Source: Planctomycetaceae bacterium
Lineage (GTDB): Bacteria > Planctomycetota > Planctomycetia > Pirellulales > Thermoguttaceae
Assembly: GCA_031254675.1 (NCBI GenBank)
Contig: JAIRTV010000405.1
Location: 1 to 5,471, forward strand
DNA length: 5,471 nt
Direction: 5' to 3'
The translations under genes were made by a program, and so were the position numbers. Positions 5,214 to 5,471 of the stretch are shown here, piece by piece. The stretch's first letter is position 1. Each line of letters starts with the position of its first letter. Below the pieces are notes generated by a model. The model had not been told where the DNA came from. It did no database searches and saw nothing but the letters and a program-made list of their open reading frames with translations.

Positions 5214-5471
5214 AAGAATCAAAACAAAATTTTAGATAGATCAGTGATAGATAATGATACGGCTGTGTTGTAAAATAATGCACATTTATTTTGGTTACGG
5301 AAAAAAATGTTGCTCCTCTGAATAATTCCGAACAATCCATTGAGCGGTAACGAATGTTTGTCATTATTCTTGTTGAGGTCGATTGACATTGATTCGTTTT
5401 AACATTAAATTCGTAGGACTCGCGTCTTGATGAATCGTTTCATTGAAGAAGTGTATTAACATGTTTTCTTT
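5214..5471. other. Right-end intergenic region, no firm gene
   Basis: I see no confident gene here. Near 5233-5258 there is a cluster of GATA tetramers, with GATAGAT present twice. A weak plus-strand promoter candidate, TTGACA (5383-5388), 17 bases, TAAATT (5406-5411), points toward an ATG at 5461 that is open to the window end but lacks a good ribosome binding site. In the opposite sense, the minus strand is open from the right edge for 35 codons and ends in TAA-TGA (5366-5361). Either could be the edge of a neighbouring gene; neither is long enough to judge. Confidence 0.25.

Larger units (their letters stand above)
5088..5318. repeat. Two direct copies of an 11-mer
   Basis: TGTTGCTCCTC occurs at 5088-5098 and again at 5308-5318. 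On the minus strand it reads GAGGAGCAACA, which contains a strong Shine-Dalgarno-like core, yet neither copy has a suitable start codon at normal spacing. Only the first copy has the right arm that makes a hairpin. Confidence 0.4.

Noticed and set aside
5361..5471. Minus-strand frame open from the right edge for 35 codons, ending TAA-TGA
   Set aside because: The length is within chance for AT-rich DNA, no terminator follows, and the peptide is not recognisable. It is noted only in the right-end entry.

Overview
The window looks like a piece of a fairly AT-rich member of the Planctomycetota. Three things suggest this: a twin-arginine DUF1501 protein, a secreted protein with a PEP-CTERM sorting tail, and a GH10-like TIM-barrel protein of a type I associate with planctomycete genomes. 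The phylum call is inference from gene content. No rRNA, tRNA, CRISPR array or complete mobile element is visible.

Layout, left to right. (1) Bases 1-439 have no convincing ORF. They read best as a long, hairpin-rich minus-strand transcript that ends in a Shine-Dalgarno sequence at 5-11, so a minus-strand gene probably begins just past the left edge. A near-consensus sigma70 promoter with an A/T-tract UP element (446-499, minus) drives it. (2) An 18-bp inverted repeat (core 513-570) separates that promoter from the next gene. (3) 582-2093 (minus) encodes a 503-residue GH10-like protein that seems to lack both canonical catalytic glutamates. (4) A divergent intergenic region (2094-2447) carries one promoter for each flanking gene. 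(5) 2448-3797 (plus) is a complete DUF1501 protein with a Tat signal. (6) A bidirectional terminator (3848-3880) serves this gene and the convergent one. (7) 3910-5007 (minus) is a 365-residue exported PEP-CTERM protein of unrecognised function. (8) 5008-5471 is its long upstream region, with a probable promoter, a perfect 12-bp palindrome, a small hairpin and a repeated 11-mer.

The three genes appear to be separate transcription units: each has its own promoter candidate, and the orientations alternate. Two products carry export signals (Tat for DUF1501, Sec plus PEP-CTERM for the third). The GH10-like protein has no visible signal. No shared pathway can be shown from the window.

The most unusual element is the structured minus-strand RNA region at the left end. 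Its stems use G-U pairs that exist only in the minus-strand RNA, and it includes a C(UUCG)G tetraloop hairpin and a very strong promoter. It could be a long regulatory leader, an independent small RNA, or the RNA part of a system whose protein lies off the left edge.
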